Source: Echinicola soli (GTDB lineage Bacteria; Bacteroidota; Bacteroidia; Cytophagales; Cyclobacteriaceae). Taken from it: a DNA stretch of 64,000 nucleotides. Below are positions 1-8,413 of the stretch, piece after piece. Both the position numbers and the translations under genes were made by a program. Below the pieces are notes generated by a model that ran no database searches, had not been told where the DNA came from, and was given only the letters and a program-made list of their open reading frames with translations. Positions within the stretch are counted from its first letter, which is position 1, and each line of letters starts with the position of its first letter. The stretch is from assembly GCF_006575665.1 (NCBI RefSeq), contig NZ_CP041253.1, positions 625,501 to 689,500 on the forward strand. Reading direction: 5' to 3'.

Positions 1-9
1 GATAGTGAG

Positions 10-888
10 ATGATAGAACTACCCGTAATATCCGAAGAATCCAAAAAGCGTAAAAAACCCAACTGGCTAAGAGTAAAGCTCCCAGTGGGAAAAGAATACG
101 CAAAGGTCAGGAAATTAGTCGACGAACATAAACTCCATACGATATGTGAAAGTGGTAACTGCCCCAATATGGGCGAATGCTGGGGTGCCGGCACGGCCAC
201 TTTTATGATACTTGGCAATGTATGTACACGATCCTGCTCGTTCTGCGCAGTAGCCACCGGGAGACCGCCAGAGTATGACACCGATGAACCCAGACGCGTG
301 GCAGAGGCCATTAAGCTCATGGGTGTCAAGCACGCCGTGCTTACTTCTGTAAACAGGGATGAGCTGAAAGACCGCGGCGCTGAAATATGGTACCAAACCG
401 TCATAGAAACCAAAAAGCTTTCCCCAGAAACGACCATTGAAACGCTTATTCCAGATGTAAAGTCCAGCTGGGATGCCCTGTATCGCATGATTGATGGAGG
501 TCAGGAAGTGGTTTCCCATAACATGGAAACAGTCGAAAGCCTTTACAGAAGAGTACGGCCACAAGCCAAATACTGGAGATCTCTTGAACAGATCAAGCTT
601 ACCAAGGAATATGGCAAAAGGACCAAAACCGGCATCATGCTCGGCCTTGGCGAAACCAAAGAGCAGGTATACAAAGCCATGGATGATCTTGCCGAACACG
701 GATGTGACATCCTGACACTGGGCCAATACTTACAGCCCACCAAGATGCACATCGAAGTAGCAGAATTTATCCATCCGGATCTCTTCGACCACTACAGGGA
801 AGAAGGACTGAAAAGAGGATTGAAATATGTAGAGTCAGGACCGTTGGTGAGATCGTCTTATCATGCGGAAAGGCATGTGAATGTGTAG
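10..888 (+). CDS. lipA: Lipoyl synthase LipA
   Basis: This radical SAM enzyme inserts two sulfur atoms into protein-bound octanoyl groups to make the lipoyl cofactor of 2-oxoacid dehydrogenases and the glycine cleavage system. Both iron-sulfur motifs are visible: the auxiliary cluster cysteines C46, C51 and C57 ([12 protein letters not shown]) and the radical SAM triad C72, C76 and C79 (CTRSCSFC). The conserved C-terminal RSSY is at residues 281-284. The length of 292 residues is normal for the family and the gene starts with ATG. It lies at the window edge, so any upstream operon partner is not visible. Confidence 0.97.
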   Translation: MIELPVISEESKKRKKPNWLRVKLPVGKEYAKVRKLVDEHKLHTICESGNCPNMGECWGAGTATFMILGNVCTRSCSFCAVATGRPPEYDTDEPRRVAEAIKLMGVKHAVLTSVNRDELKDRGAEIWYQTVIETKKLSPETTIETLIPDVKSSWDALYRMIDGGQEVVSHNMETVESLYRRVRPQAKYWRSLEQIKLTKEYGKRTKTGIMLGLGETKEQVYKAMDDLAEHGCDILTLGQYLQPTKMHIEVAEFIHPDLFDHYREEGLKRGLKYVESGPLVRSSYHAERHVNV

Positions 889-989
889 GATATTGACTTA
901 CTTACTGGATAATTCAAATAAAAGGATTATTTGGAGCCGATCCATAAGGCTGGAAAACATGAACTGGGCAAGACCTCAACGCTAGTACA

Positions 990-3002
990 CTACCACCAAA
1001 CCTGCTTCCCGTTTTCATAAGTAAATATCCGCTCCTCCTTTCCCTCATCTAGGCAACGGAGCAGGTATATCCCTCCAGACACTGGAGAAGTATAGGTTAA
1101 TTGGTTGGATTTCGCTTCCTGAACACCAAGGGATACCCACCTTTTATCCCAGTAAAACAACTCGTATTTCAGCCCGGACCAAACATCGTTCTTGTCCGTT
1201 CTTGGACAAAAAGACAGCTCGCTCAGCTTCTTTTTGCTTCTCATATCCAGCCCGTACCACTGTTTTTTGCCCCATATTGACAATTCAAAGGGTGTTAATA
1301 CATCCCCATCAAATACATTTTTTACGGACTCTTCCCCTTCCAACAGATTATTGGTGATAATCTTTCCTGAAAGTCTTTGACCACATTCATCATACAGTCC
1401 CATTTCAGCCATTTGACCATTGATCCCGCCAAAAAACAAATACCTAACATACTGATACTCTTCTTCTATCCTCAATGGTATACGATGAGTCACTAAATTC
1501 ACAGGATCATTAATTACATGAATATCTTTTGCATCACTAAAGTCTGCTTTATTGGCAACTTGAAACTTCCCATTTATCCCTGATAACCTTTTAAATATAT
1601 TCGTCTTAAAATATTTTCTATGGAGAATCATTTCCTTCCCTTTATTTTCATGTATAACTTTCTTCACTTTTCCATCAGAATTTAAAATGAAAGGATCGTA
1701 TGCCGCAAAAAACTGTCCCCTAGAAAAGTACATGGGCAGATAAACAATATTCACTCCCATATCTTTAAAGACAACTTTGCCATCTTCTATTAAAGAGATG
1801 GCCACAGGACGCCACCTACGATTGTCAAATACGCATAAATAAGCATAGTACTCCCTTTCGGGCACATCATACAAAACCAGCTTTACATCACTCACTGGAA
1901 GGTACTCTTTTGTAACATCACGGATCAACTGTCTAAAATAGGGATAAACGCTGTTGATATCGCGCTCCTTCTTTCCCAGGACGGTACCAGTATCGGCATA
2001 TACATATCGATACACTTTGGGTATGTAATAGCCAATTTCTTCCTTAATATCCAACACACGCCCTACTGCTTCATGACCAAGATCCATAGAGGTAACACTA
2101 CCGTCTTTCCCAATAACACCAATAAAATCGTGGCCTAAGCTCCGATTACCATAAAATGGCACTTGCTCATGAACAGCCGGCACTCCAAGTGCCCTCAAAA
2201 CGGCCACTCCAAACTGAGTTTGTTGACGGCAATTTCCAATTCTGCCATCAAGCAGATTTTTAATAGTTGGGTCTATGGGCCAATCATCCAGCTTAACACT
2301 GTATATCCAATCTCTTCCTGCTTCCAAATTAATAATTTTTGCTACCTCTATCGGATCGGTAATCCCAATGGATTTTAAGGAATCGATCAATGGAGTGTAA
2401 GCTTCCCACAACCTCTTCCGCCAAGCTGTTGATCTTCCGTTGCCAATCCGGTATGGTAAAATATATTCACAAAATTCGCTAAAAGACTGCTTTCTGTGCC
2501 AAGGTAAGCAATAGGCCTTAAATGCATATTCAAGGTTATCAATCAAATACTCTGAAGTGATATGTTTGAGATCAGGCTTTCTGGATACCAACCCTGTTTT
2601 TCCTGACACTGCTTGGGATATAACTTTATCATATTCACATTCTACATTCGAAAGATTATCTGAATGATTCGTATTAGATTTAAAGCCCTCTGACTCCCGA
2701 AAAGCCCCTATTTCAGAGAAAAAAGTATCCCTCAGCGCTGAATCGGGGCTGTCCAAAGTATATTTACCGTGCATATTATCCAGTAAAAAGTTCAGTGCAC
2801 GGAGCTTTAAGCTGTCTTTCGGTAATGCATAGTGCATAAGTGCTCGCTCCAGCTCAAGTCTATTATGACCAGCTTGTTCAAGAGCCCAGGATAGATTCTC
2901 CTCCTTCTTCGGTTTAAACCAAAGGTTTACGCTTAATAAGTGTAAAAATACAGGTATCGTCAATCCAATTCCCACCAATAAAACCGTAACCCATCTTCTC
3001 AT
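990..3002 (-). CDS. Membrane-anchored transglutaminase-like protein
   Basis: The protein has 670 residues. A hydrophobic N-terminal segment (about 5-28) suggests a signal anchor, with the rest outside the cytoplasm. A transglutaminase-like (papain-fold) core is suggested by GNCRQQ with C258, a following GHDF with H291 and an acidic residue at D307, which fits a Cys-His-Asp triad. The C-terminal half looks beta-rich and I cannot assign it. The gene begins 19 bp after the last SdpI-like gene on the same strand, so it may be the distal gene of the SDP-like operon. Whether it acts as a protease, a cross-linker or an inactive scaffold cannot be told from sequence. The domain call is from motif reading; the operon link is inference. 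Confidence 0.7.
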   Translation of the reverse strand: MRRWVTVLLVGIGLTIPVFLHLLSVNLWFKPKKEENLSWALEQAGHNRLELERALMHYALPKDSLKLRALNFLLDNMHGKYTLDSPDSALRDTFFSEIGAFRESEGFKSNTNHSDNLSNVECEYDKVISQAVSGKTGLVSRKPDLKHITSEYLIDNLEYAFKAYCLPWHRKQSFSEFCEYILPYRIGNGRSTAWRKRLWEAYTPLIDSLKSIGITDPIEVAKIINLEAGRDWIYSVKLDDWPIDPTIKNLLDGRIGNCRQQTQFGVAVLRALGVPAVHEQVPFYGNRSLGHDFIGVIGKDGSVTSMDLGHEAVGRVLDIKEEIGYYIPKVYRYVYADTGTVLGKKERDINSVYPYFRQLIRDVTKEYLPVSDVKLVLYDVPEREYYAYLCVFDNRRWRPVAISLIEDGKVVFKDMGVNIVYLPMYFSRGQFFAAYDPFILNSDGKVKKVIHENKGKEMILHRKYFKTNIFKRLSGINGKFQVANKADFSDAKDIHVINDPVNLVTHRIPLRIEEEYQYVRYLFFGGINGQMAEMGLYDECGQRLSGKIITNNLLEGEESVKNVFDGDVLTPFELSIWGKKQWYGLDMRSKKKLSELSFCPRTDKNDVWSGLKYELFYWDKRWVSLGVQEAKSNQLTYTSPVSGGIYLLRCLDEGKEERIFTYENGKQVWW

Positions 3003-3021
3003 ATACTCACAAGCTTATACC

Positions 3022-3357
3022 TTATCCCCCCTCTCTTTTCAGTACTCTTTCAGTCTTATAAATACCCCAGAAAAGTACAACTATCCATAGTGCAAGGAAT
3101 CCTGCAAGGGCGATATAGGGCCCAAAAACCATGTAAAGGACTACTTGTACCACTGGAAGTAACCGCGTATAATTAAAGACCAATCGCGAATAGTACCCAT
3201 TGGCCAAAAGCCAGTTTTTCTCGGAGATCATGGATCGCCGGGTACGGTAGCCCATATTGCCGTTGATTTTCTTAGGGTAGTATTTTTTGTATAGATAGGA
3301 CAAAAACATAACCGATATAGCTATGACAATGTTTACGATTATCGGTGCAATTTCCAT
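3022..3357 (-). CDS. SdpI-family membrane protein (probable immunity protein, intact copy)
   Basis: This 111-residue protein has about three membrane segments (roughly 4-22, 62-80 and 84-103). After the first comes GNMGYRTRRSM and a WLLAN motif, which is the signature of the SdpI/YfhL family, where a GYRT/SM box precedes a W-x-x-AN box. In Bacillus subtilis, SdpI gives immunity to the SDP toxin and also sequesters the repressor SdpR. This protein is about half the length of B. subtilis SdpI and carries only the SdpI domain. It lies downstream of sdpC-, sdpA- and sdpB-like genes and of a second, frameshifted copy. The immunity role is inferred from family and position. Confidence 0.8.
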   Translation of the reverse strand: MEIAPIIVNIVIAISVMFLSYLYKKYYPKKINGNMGYRTRRSMISEKNWLLANGYYSRLVFNYTRLLPVVQVVLYMVFGPYIALAGFLALWIVVLFWGIYKTERVLKREGG

Positions 3358-3489
3358 GATGTTATTATTATAATGAGTTGACTCTTATTTTCGCAAACTT
3401 TTACGGATCCAAAAAGACCCTATGCTGCCATTTTATCTATTGTTCAACTTCTTTTCCGTCATATAAATCACCCCCAACAGCATCAACAA

Positions 3490-3766
3490 CTATATTCCCA
3501 GCATACCTAAAAGTGCTTCCATCGATCCAAATACAAAATATAAAGCTACCTGTATCACCGGAAGCATCAATGAACCCTTAAACATCATTTCTGAAGAATA
3601 CTTGTTGGCCAGAAGCCAGCTTTTTTTTTGCAGAAGCCATGGATTTTTTGGTTCGGTACCCTATAGCAGAGTTTATCTCTTTAGGGTAGCATCTTTTATA
3701 AAGATATGAAATGGAAATAAACAGGCTCACAAAAACTACATTCAAGACAGTCGGGACAATATCCAT
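3490..3766 (-). pseudogene. SdpI-family immunity-like gene with a +1 frameshift at an A9 tract
   Basis: As read, the frame opens at 3766 and stops at 3578 after 62 residues. Its N-terminus parallels the intact copy at 3022-3357, including GYRTKKSM and a first membrane segment. In the coding strand a run of nine A (complement of 3621-3629) follows the SM box. If one A is removed, translation continues as SWLLANKYSS, then a hydrophobic stretch containing PVIQVALYFVFG, to a stop at 3490-3492. That matches WLLANGYYSR and PVVQVVLYMVFG in the intact copy. The cause could be gene decay, a homopolymer sequencing error, phase variation or transcriptional slippage. The start overlaps the end of the sdpB-like gene by 25 bp, so the two appear translationally coupled. 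Confidence 0.8.
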
Positions 3767-4719
3767 GTTTTTAGAGATTTATTTTCCAGAAATATATAAG
3801 CACTGCTATAGTTTGACAAATACAACACCAATGCGGCACACATCACTAAGTAAAAGGAAACCAATCCATGTACTAGTACAATAGCCAAATGAAAACCTAT
3901 TCCAAGCACCAGAAATATTTTTCGCCGTGGGTCTTTTGGTGAAAGAAACAAACAGGCAAATAATAGAAATTCTAATACTATTGTTCCCCAACTAATTGTA
4001 GTTACAATATAAGGGAGGGATGTGGTCCTTACCACTATAGGCTTAAGCCATTCGGCTGCTCCGTGGTAGTGATGGGTAAACCAGTAGTAGACAGCCGTTC
4101 CATCCAACCATTCCTTCACCCCAGTCTTTCCCACAGCTGCATGGAGATAAATAATGGAAACTTGTACCCTAATAAGCATGACAAAGGACCAAGCAATCGT
4201 ATTTTGTAAAATCGGCGGATTAGTCTCCTGTTTCGGAGACTTCCAATGCCACTTCCTATTGTCCAACAGCGTGAGTGGTACAATCATAAGTGTCAGGACG
4301 GAGTTGGCATGGTCTCCTCCATCAATCACCTTACATGCGGAGAAAAAACTGAACGCGACATACCAATGGAGTATTCCAGTATAACGGGGATAAATACCGA
4401 TGATCACCGTGATAAGACTAATTATCGCCAATAGTTTAGCAATGACAAGGTGATCGACCAGAAGATTAAAAAGACTCATGCCTACCAATGGAGAAACAGG
4501 GGCTTCTACCACCTGAATGGTTTGAGGAAATAGTACATCCGGGCTGTTGGCCAAAAGAGTAATCAAGGTACTCGAAGCCAATAACGTCCTTCCAATCCCA
4601 TACACGGTGTTGACTGGATTGATTTGGATAAGATTGTAAAAGGAAATTTCAATTCGTGGATTCACGTACTGGTTCAATATAAATTTTACAGATTTCAAAG
4701 GGCATTTTAATTTTATCAT
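3742..4719 (-). CDS. SdpB-like (HTTM-family) toxin maturation membrane protein
   Basis: This polytopic membrane protein of 325 residues has several hydrophobic helices. Family marks include NTVYGIGRTLLASSTL (about 37-52), DGGDH (133-137) and YLHAAVGKTGVKEW with DGTAVYYW (about 191-213). These fit SdpB, a relative of the HTTM/vitamin-K-gamma-carboxylase-like membrane proteins. In B. subtilis, SdpA and SdpB are both needed to turn pro-SdpC into the active SDP peptide. The ATG at 4719 gives a 71-bp overlap with the sdpA-like gene and about 20 residues more N-terminus than B. subtilis SdpB. A GTG or TTG a little downstream is an alternative start. The gene sits between the SdpA-like and SdpI-like genes. 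Confidence 0.82.
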   Translation of the reverse strand: MIKLKCPLKSVKFILNQYVNPRIEISFYNLIQINPVNTVYGIGRTLLASSTLITLLANSPDVLFPQTIQVVEAPVSPLVGMSLFNLLVDHLVIAKLLAIISLITVIIGIYPRYTGILHWYVAFSFFSACKVIDGGDHANSVLTLMIVPLTLLDNRKWHWKSPKQETNPPILQNTIAWSFVMLIRVQVSIIYLHAAVGKTGVKEWLDGTAVYYWFTHHYHGAAEWLKPIVVRTTSLPYIVTTISWGTIVLEFLLFACLFLSPKDPRRKIFLVLGIGFHLAIVLVHGLVSFYLVMCAALVLYLSNYSSAYIFLENKSLKTWILSRLS

Positions 4720-5200
4720 AGGATTTACTCCACGCCCATGGAACCGGAGCTTGCCTGATCAGTAAATACTCACCGGATAATCGCGGATGTTTGAACGAAT
4801 CTGATACAAAAACCCTATCATCAGGGACACATTCCTTCCATGCTTTGGATGGACAGGAAACCCACATGGAGTCAGGAACCTGAAGATACAACGATCCCAA
4901 TTCTATATTTTGCCTTCGTGTACTTCGTGAAAGCCCAAACAGGTACCGAGGTTCCGCACCACTATCATTGATAAGATTAAGCTTATCACCAGTCCTTTTA
5001 TACAAAAGCGTATATGGTTCCCTAGGATCCCTGGTAAAAAAACCCCATCCCTGCGGAATAACTGTATAGACCAGTTTGGATTCTCTATAATCCAGTGTTA
5101 GCGGATTAAACCCAGTAGACGATAAAAAAGCCATGTAACTAATCACTCCAATGATCACGGGCGGAATCAGAAGTAAACCTCTTTTTTTGATATCACTCAC
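4649..5200 (-). CDS. SdpA-like toxin maturation protein
   Basis: The protein has 183 residues, one N-terminal membrane segment (about 9-27), and the motif PQGWGFFTRDPREP at residues 49-62, which is characteristic of SdpA-family antimicrobial peptide system proteins. In Bacillus, SdpA acts with SdpB in post-translational maturation of the SdpC toxin; the chemistry is not established. The frame opens with GTG 15 bp after the stop of the toxin gene. An ATG at 5207 is out of frame, so GTG is preferred. Its 3' end overlaps the sdpB-like start. Confidence 0.83.
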   Translation of the reverse strand: MSDIKKRGLLLIPPVIIGVISYMAFLSSTGFNPLTLDYRESKLVYTVIPQGWGFFTRDPREPYTLLYKRTGDKLNLINDSGAEPRYLFGLSRSTRRQNIELGSLYLQVPDSMWVSCPSKAWKECVPDDRVFVSDSFKHPRLSGEYLLIRQAPVPWAWSKSYDKIKMPFEICKIYIEPVRESTN

Positions 5201-5215
5201 CGACCATTATTTAGA

Positions 5216-6020
5216 TTACTGATAAGCAAACTTTGTTGTGATCTCATCGATCATTAGTTCTTTCTGCAAATTATAGGCATTGCTTGCTAATATCCTTTCA
5301 CCTTCCCCCGGTGTATAGGCAGTCGTCCAAAAAAATACTGCGGCATGGACTGCTACAACCGATTCCACCGCCGCATATACTGCTACGGCTGCACCATGAA
5401 TCGCTGCTACATAAATCCAACATGCCACAAAAGCAGAGCAACACATCAGCCTGGATGAGGTTGACTCAACTTCATCTCCCATCATTTTAGATTTAACCAA
5501 TTTATCCAATTGACTAAAATCTACTTTTCCATCTTTGCCTATTATTCCTTCTGTTTCCAATTCCTGAGCTATATCCAAGCTTTGCGTATAATATCCGGAG
5601 ATACTTGAAGCCAATAATGCTCTATGAAGCATGCTGGTACTTTCGTTCAATATACTCTCCACCCGGAAATAATCTCCACTTTCAATCTCATCTTTAAAGC
5701 TTTTAAAAAAAGTAGAATCATCCTCTTTTATTATTGACACCACTTCATCCGCAACTGACGAAAGCTGCTCTATAGCTTCCTTATTTTCACCAAGCTGAAC
5801 TTTTTGCCCTAATTTCCGAAATAGATCTATCCTTTCGCCAATCTCACCTTCCATAAAGAAGATACCGCGAAAGAGTCCCTCGCCTGAGTAATCCTTTTTT
5901 AAATTGGCTTCCTCCTCAAAGGTTGACTGGCACATTGTCATAAAAAAAAGCAGTAAAACGCTTAAAGGTATGGTTACATACCACTTGTGTAGATTTTTTT
6001 TTAATTGATAAAATACTCAT
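5216..6020 (-). CDS. SdpC-like secreted toxin precursor (signal peptide out of frame at an A9 tract)
   Basis: The continuous frame from ATG 5941 encodes 241 residues resembling B. subtilis SdpC. Residues 18-30 contain the SGEGLFRG box, comparable to the SGEDYFRG box of SdpC. Near the C-terminus C168 and C174 (CSAFVAC) have the same five-residue spacing as the disulfide cysteines at the start of mature SDP. An Ala/Val-rich membrane-active stretch follows (about 175-208), ending FFWTTAY. The frame remains open upstream of 5941 but without ATG, GTG or TTG. An ATG at 6020 begins a short frame that meets it at nine A (complement of 5994-6002). With eight A the protein begins MSILSIKKNLHKW followed by a hydrophobic core, a good Sec signal peptide (about 267 residues in all). 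The first C (167) has no counterpart in SDP. Function is inferred. Confidence 0.8.
5994..6002 (-). repeat. A9 homopolymer in the signal-peptide codons of the sdpC-like gene
   Basis: Nine consecutive A in the coding strand. With nine A, the ATG at 6020 leads to a stop near 5916 after 34 codons. With eight A it joins the toxin frame and supplies a complete signal peptide. The sdpI-like gene in the same operon has a second A9 tract (complement of 3621-3629) with the same one-base effect. Confidence 0.85.
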
Positions 6021-6133
6021 AATACTAGCAATTTAAGTTTCCCCTATCATTACATAAATATATTAATACATATTTGTTTTTAGAATATTTTTTAGAATTT
6101 AAATCTTTAAAAATTAATAATTCAAAATTAAAT

Positions 6134-7962
6134 ATGGTAAAAATAACCAGAAATAGATTAATAGTAATTATCGCTTATTCTCTCCTGCTATCTAATTCGC
6201 TGATAGCTTCCATAGAGATAAAAAATGGGATATATATAGCAAAAACATTTCATTTTATTGGAATAAGCATATTTATGGCATGGGTATCCCATTATTTCTT
6301 AATCACTAAAACTAAGGTGCCCATCGGTATAAACAAAATGGACATACTGGTAATAATCACTTACTTGTACTATATCATAAATTCATTTGTACAGAAGTCG
6401 ACAGATGATATTAGTATCCTACTTATTCCCGGTTTTTTGATCTTTTGGTACTTTTTCAGTAAATCCTTGACTCAAAATTTTCCAAGTACTTTTGTATTTA
6501 GTCTTTCTTTTTTAATTGTACTATCTTCCACCTTAAACTCTACACTCGGGATATTACAATGGGCCGGTATTATGAGGAGCTACCATACTCTTTTTAAGGT
6601 TACGGGACTCTTTACCAATCCGGCACTTTCGGCGGTTATCTAGCGGCCTGCTTACCTATTGTACTTTCCATGTACAGCCACTTATCTACAGACAACTATA
6701 AGTCAAGATTTTTCAAATATTTCCTTTTAACGACTTCTGTCTGCGTTTTTTTTAATATTTGCCTTACTGAAAGCAGGGCAGCTATATTAGCGGGGATTTT
6801 AGGATGCAGTATATTAGGATTTCCCCATATCCATCTTCAATTCGTGAAAAGAAAAATCCCTGCATTACTCTTTCTAGCATCTATAATAATTCTTGGTATG
6901 GCTGCCCTGTACTTATGGAAAACTGATTCTGTAATAGGACGATTATTTATTTGGAAGATATCTATTAGACTATTTATGGATTACCCACTTTTTGGTATTG
7001 GCCCTAATCATTATACTTATAATTTTGGGCACAATCAGGCCGACTACTTCCAGTCAGGAAGAAGCACAATCGGAGAAGAGAGAATAGCAGGACTGGGAGA
7101 GTTTACCTTCAATGAATACCTTGGGATAGCTGTAAATATGGGGATTGTAGGGCTGGGATTGGTGCTGTTGATCATATATTTTCTTGTTCGCGGGTCTCTT
7201 GACATTCTCGTATCACGGAATAATAAGAAAAACACATTTCTCATCGGTTGCATAGGATCGTTGGCAAGTATACTTCTTTTTGCTTTCTTTTCTTACCCTC
7301 TTTCCGTTTTACCTATTTGCATCCATCTTGTCCTCATCTGTGGCATACTTTCATCAAACCTACAGGACATAAGCAAGTCATCTATTAAAAAAAGGTTAAT
7401 CCGGTGGTTTGTTTGTATTACTTTCCCTGTTACCGTAGCCCTACTATACCATTATTATAATTATGCCCAAAATTTAGTAAAATGGCAACAGGCCATTGAA
7501 CTGGAAGCACAGGGAAAACTCTTGCGTGCCCAAGAACAAATGACAAAACTGTATAATAGATTCGATAATAATCCAAGTTATCTGGTAGATTACGGATCAA
7601 TTTTGTTCAACAATAAAAAATACCTGCGTGCTGAAAAGCTATTATCTTTAGCGAGTCAAAAAACTACAAGTCCTTATTTATACGAAATGCTCGGCCAGTG
7701 CCAGCAAATAAACGGGAAGGTAACTGTGGCTGCTGAAAGCTTCATTTTTGCACATTATTTATTACCCTATCGCTTTAAACCAAAATATTTACTATGGAAA
7801 TTGTACCTACAAGAGGGTCAAAAAGACAAAGCAAAATCAATAGCTAAAGAAATAGTAAGTATGCCGGTAAAAGTGGAAACCTACATGGTAACACGAATGC
7901 GAAGGGAAGCAGAAAGATTTTTGAAAGAAAGCTCGCCAACTCATTTAGCCCCAATCAAATAA
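6134..7962 (+). pseudogene. Wzy/O-antigen-ligase-like membrane protein with C-terminal TPRs, split by a frameshift
   Basis: Two adjacent frames (to 6643 and from 6670) together encode one polytopic protein of the O-antigen ligase/polymerase (Wzy_C) family. The first part ends VTGLFTNPALSAVI. If one T is added to the T3 run at 6627-6629 the text becomes NPALFGGYLAACLPIVLSMY and joins the second frame. Part two holds the Wzy_C core (ESRAAILAG, RLFIWKISIRLF, DYPLFGIGPNHY) and a TPR-like tail (about residues 275-420). I start the gene at ATG 6134 rather than at 6074, because the extra 20 residues are not hydrophobic and precede a normal membrane start. Members ligate or polymerise lipid-linked glycans or glycosylate pilin. 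No glycan genes are nearby. A sequencing error is possible. Confidence 0.75.
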
Positions 7963-8354
7963 AAAAGGTTCTATATGATTTACCGTGGGCAACTTTTTAC
8001 TTTGCTTGCCAAATTCCAGTGTGGCTTTCGCCTCATCACCTTTGTTACTTTTTTCTACAGGTGAAAAAAGTAACCAAAACCTGTCCACCTGTGGAGGAAA
8101 CCCCGCTACGATGAGCTATTTGACTAAAATCAAAGCCTGCACTTGCGTAGGAAAACTCCTCCATTTGAGCAGCCAATCAAATTTTTGGGCTAATCCACGT
8201 CAGTCAAGCCTGCACCTTTTCCATCCTACTTCTTTGATTTTTTAATCTCAAATACCTCAAGACAGAACAGAAAATTCTCCCTTGAAAGAATTATGCTTCA
8301 ACTATAAAATAACTTGCCTCTTATCTTTATCCACTATAATCCATATAGAGCCAT
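7963..8354. other. Intergenic region with a perfect 12-bp inverted repeat, no gene seen
   Basis: No convincing gene. At 8044-8055 GTTACTTTTTTC is the exact reverse complement of 8063-8074 GAAAAAAGTAAC, with a 7-base loop. An 86-codon frame at 7985-8245 has the low-complexity, Cys/Ser-rich look of translated intergenic DNA and no recognisable domain. Nothing else is recognisable here. Confidence 0.6.
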
Positions 8355-8389
8355 AAAAAAAGCTTTCCGCCAGGCGGAAAGCTTTTTTT
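8355..8389 (-). terminator. Intrinsic terminator after atpG, probably bidirectional
   Basis: A 10-bp perfect stem GCTTTCCGCC/GGCGGAAAGC (8362-8371 and 8373-8382) is flanked by seven A on the left and seven T on the right. It can end transcription on either strand. It closes the ATP synthase operon on the minus strand. Confidence 0.88.
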
Positions 8390-8413
8390 ATTTGATTTAC
8401 TTTTTCCTCAATC

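Noticed and set aside
115..726. A 203-codon minus-strand frame inside lipA
   Set aside because: It is the antisense shadow of a well-conserved gene, and its text has no family likeness.
5216..5941. Starting the SdpC-like toxin at ATG 5941
   Set aside because: This start falls inside the hydrophobic core of a signal peptide, so the toxin could not be exported. The frame stays open upstream and joins ATG 6020 once one A is removed from the A9 run.
7985..8245. An 86-codon frame in the intergenic region
   Set aside because: Low-complexity Ser/Cys-rich text, no family likeness, and it crosses the exact inverted repeat at 8044-8074.
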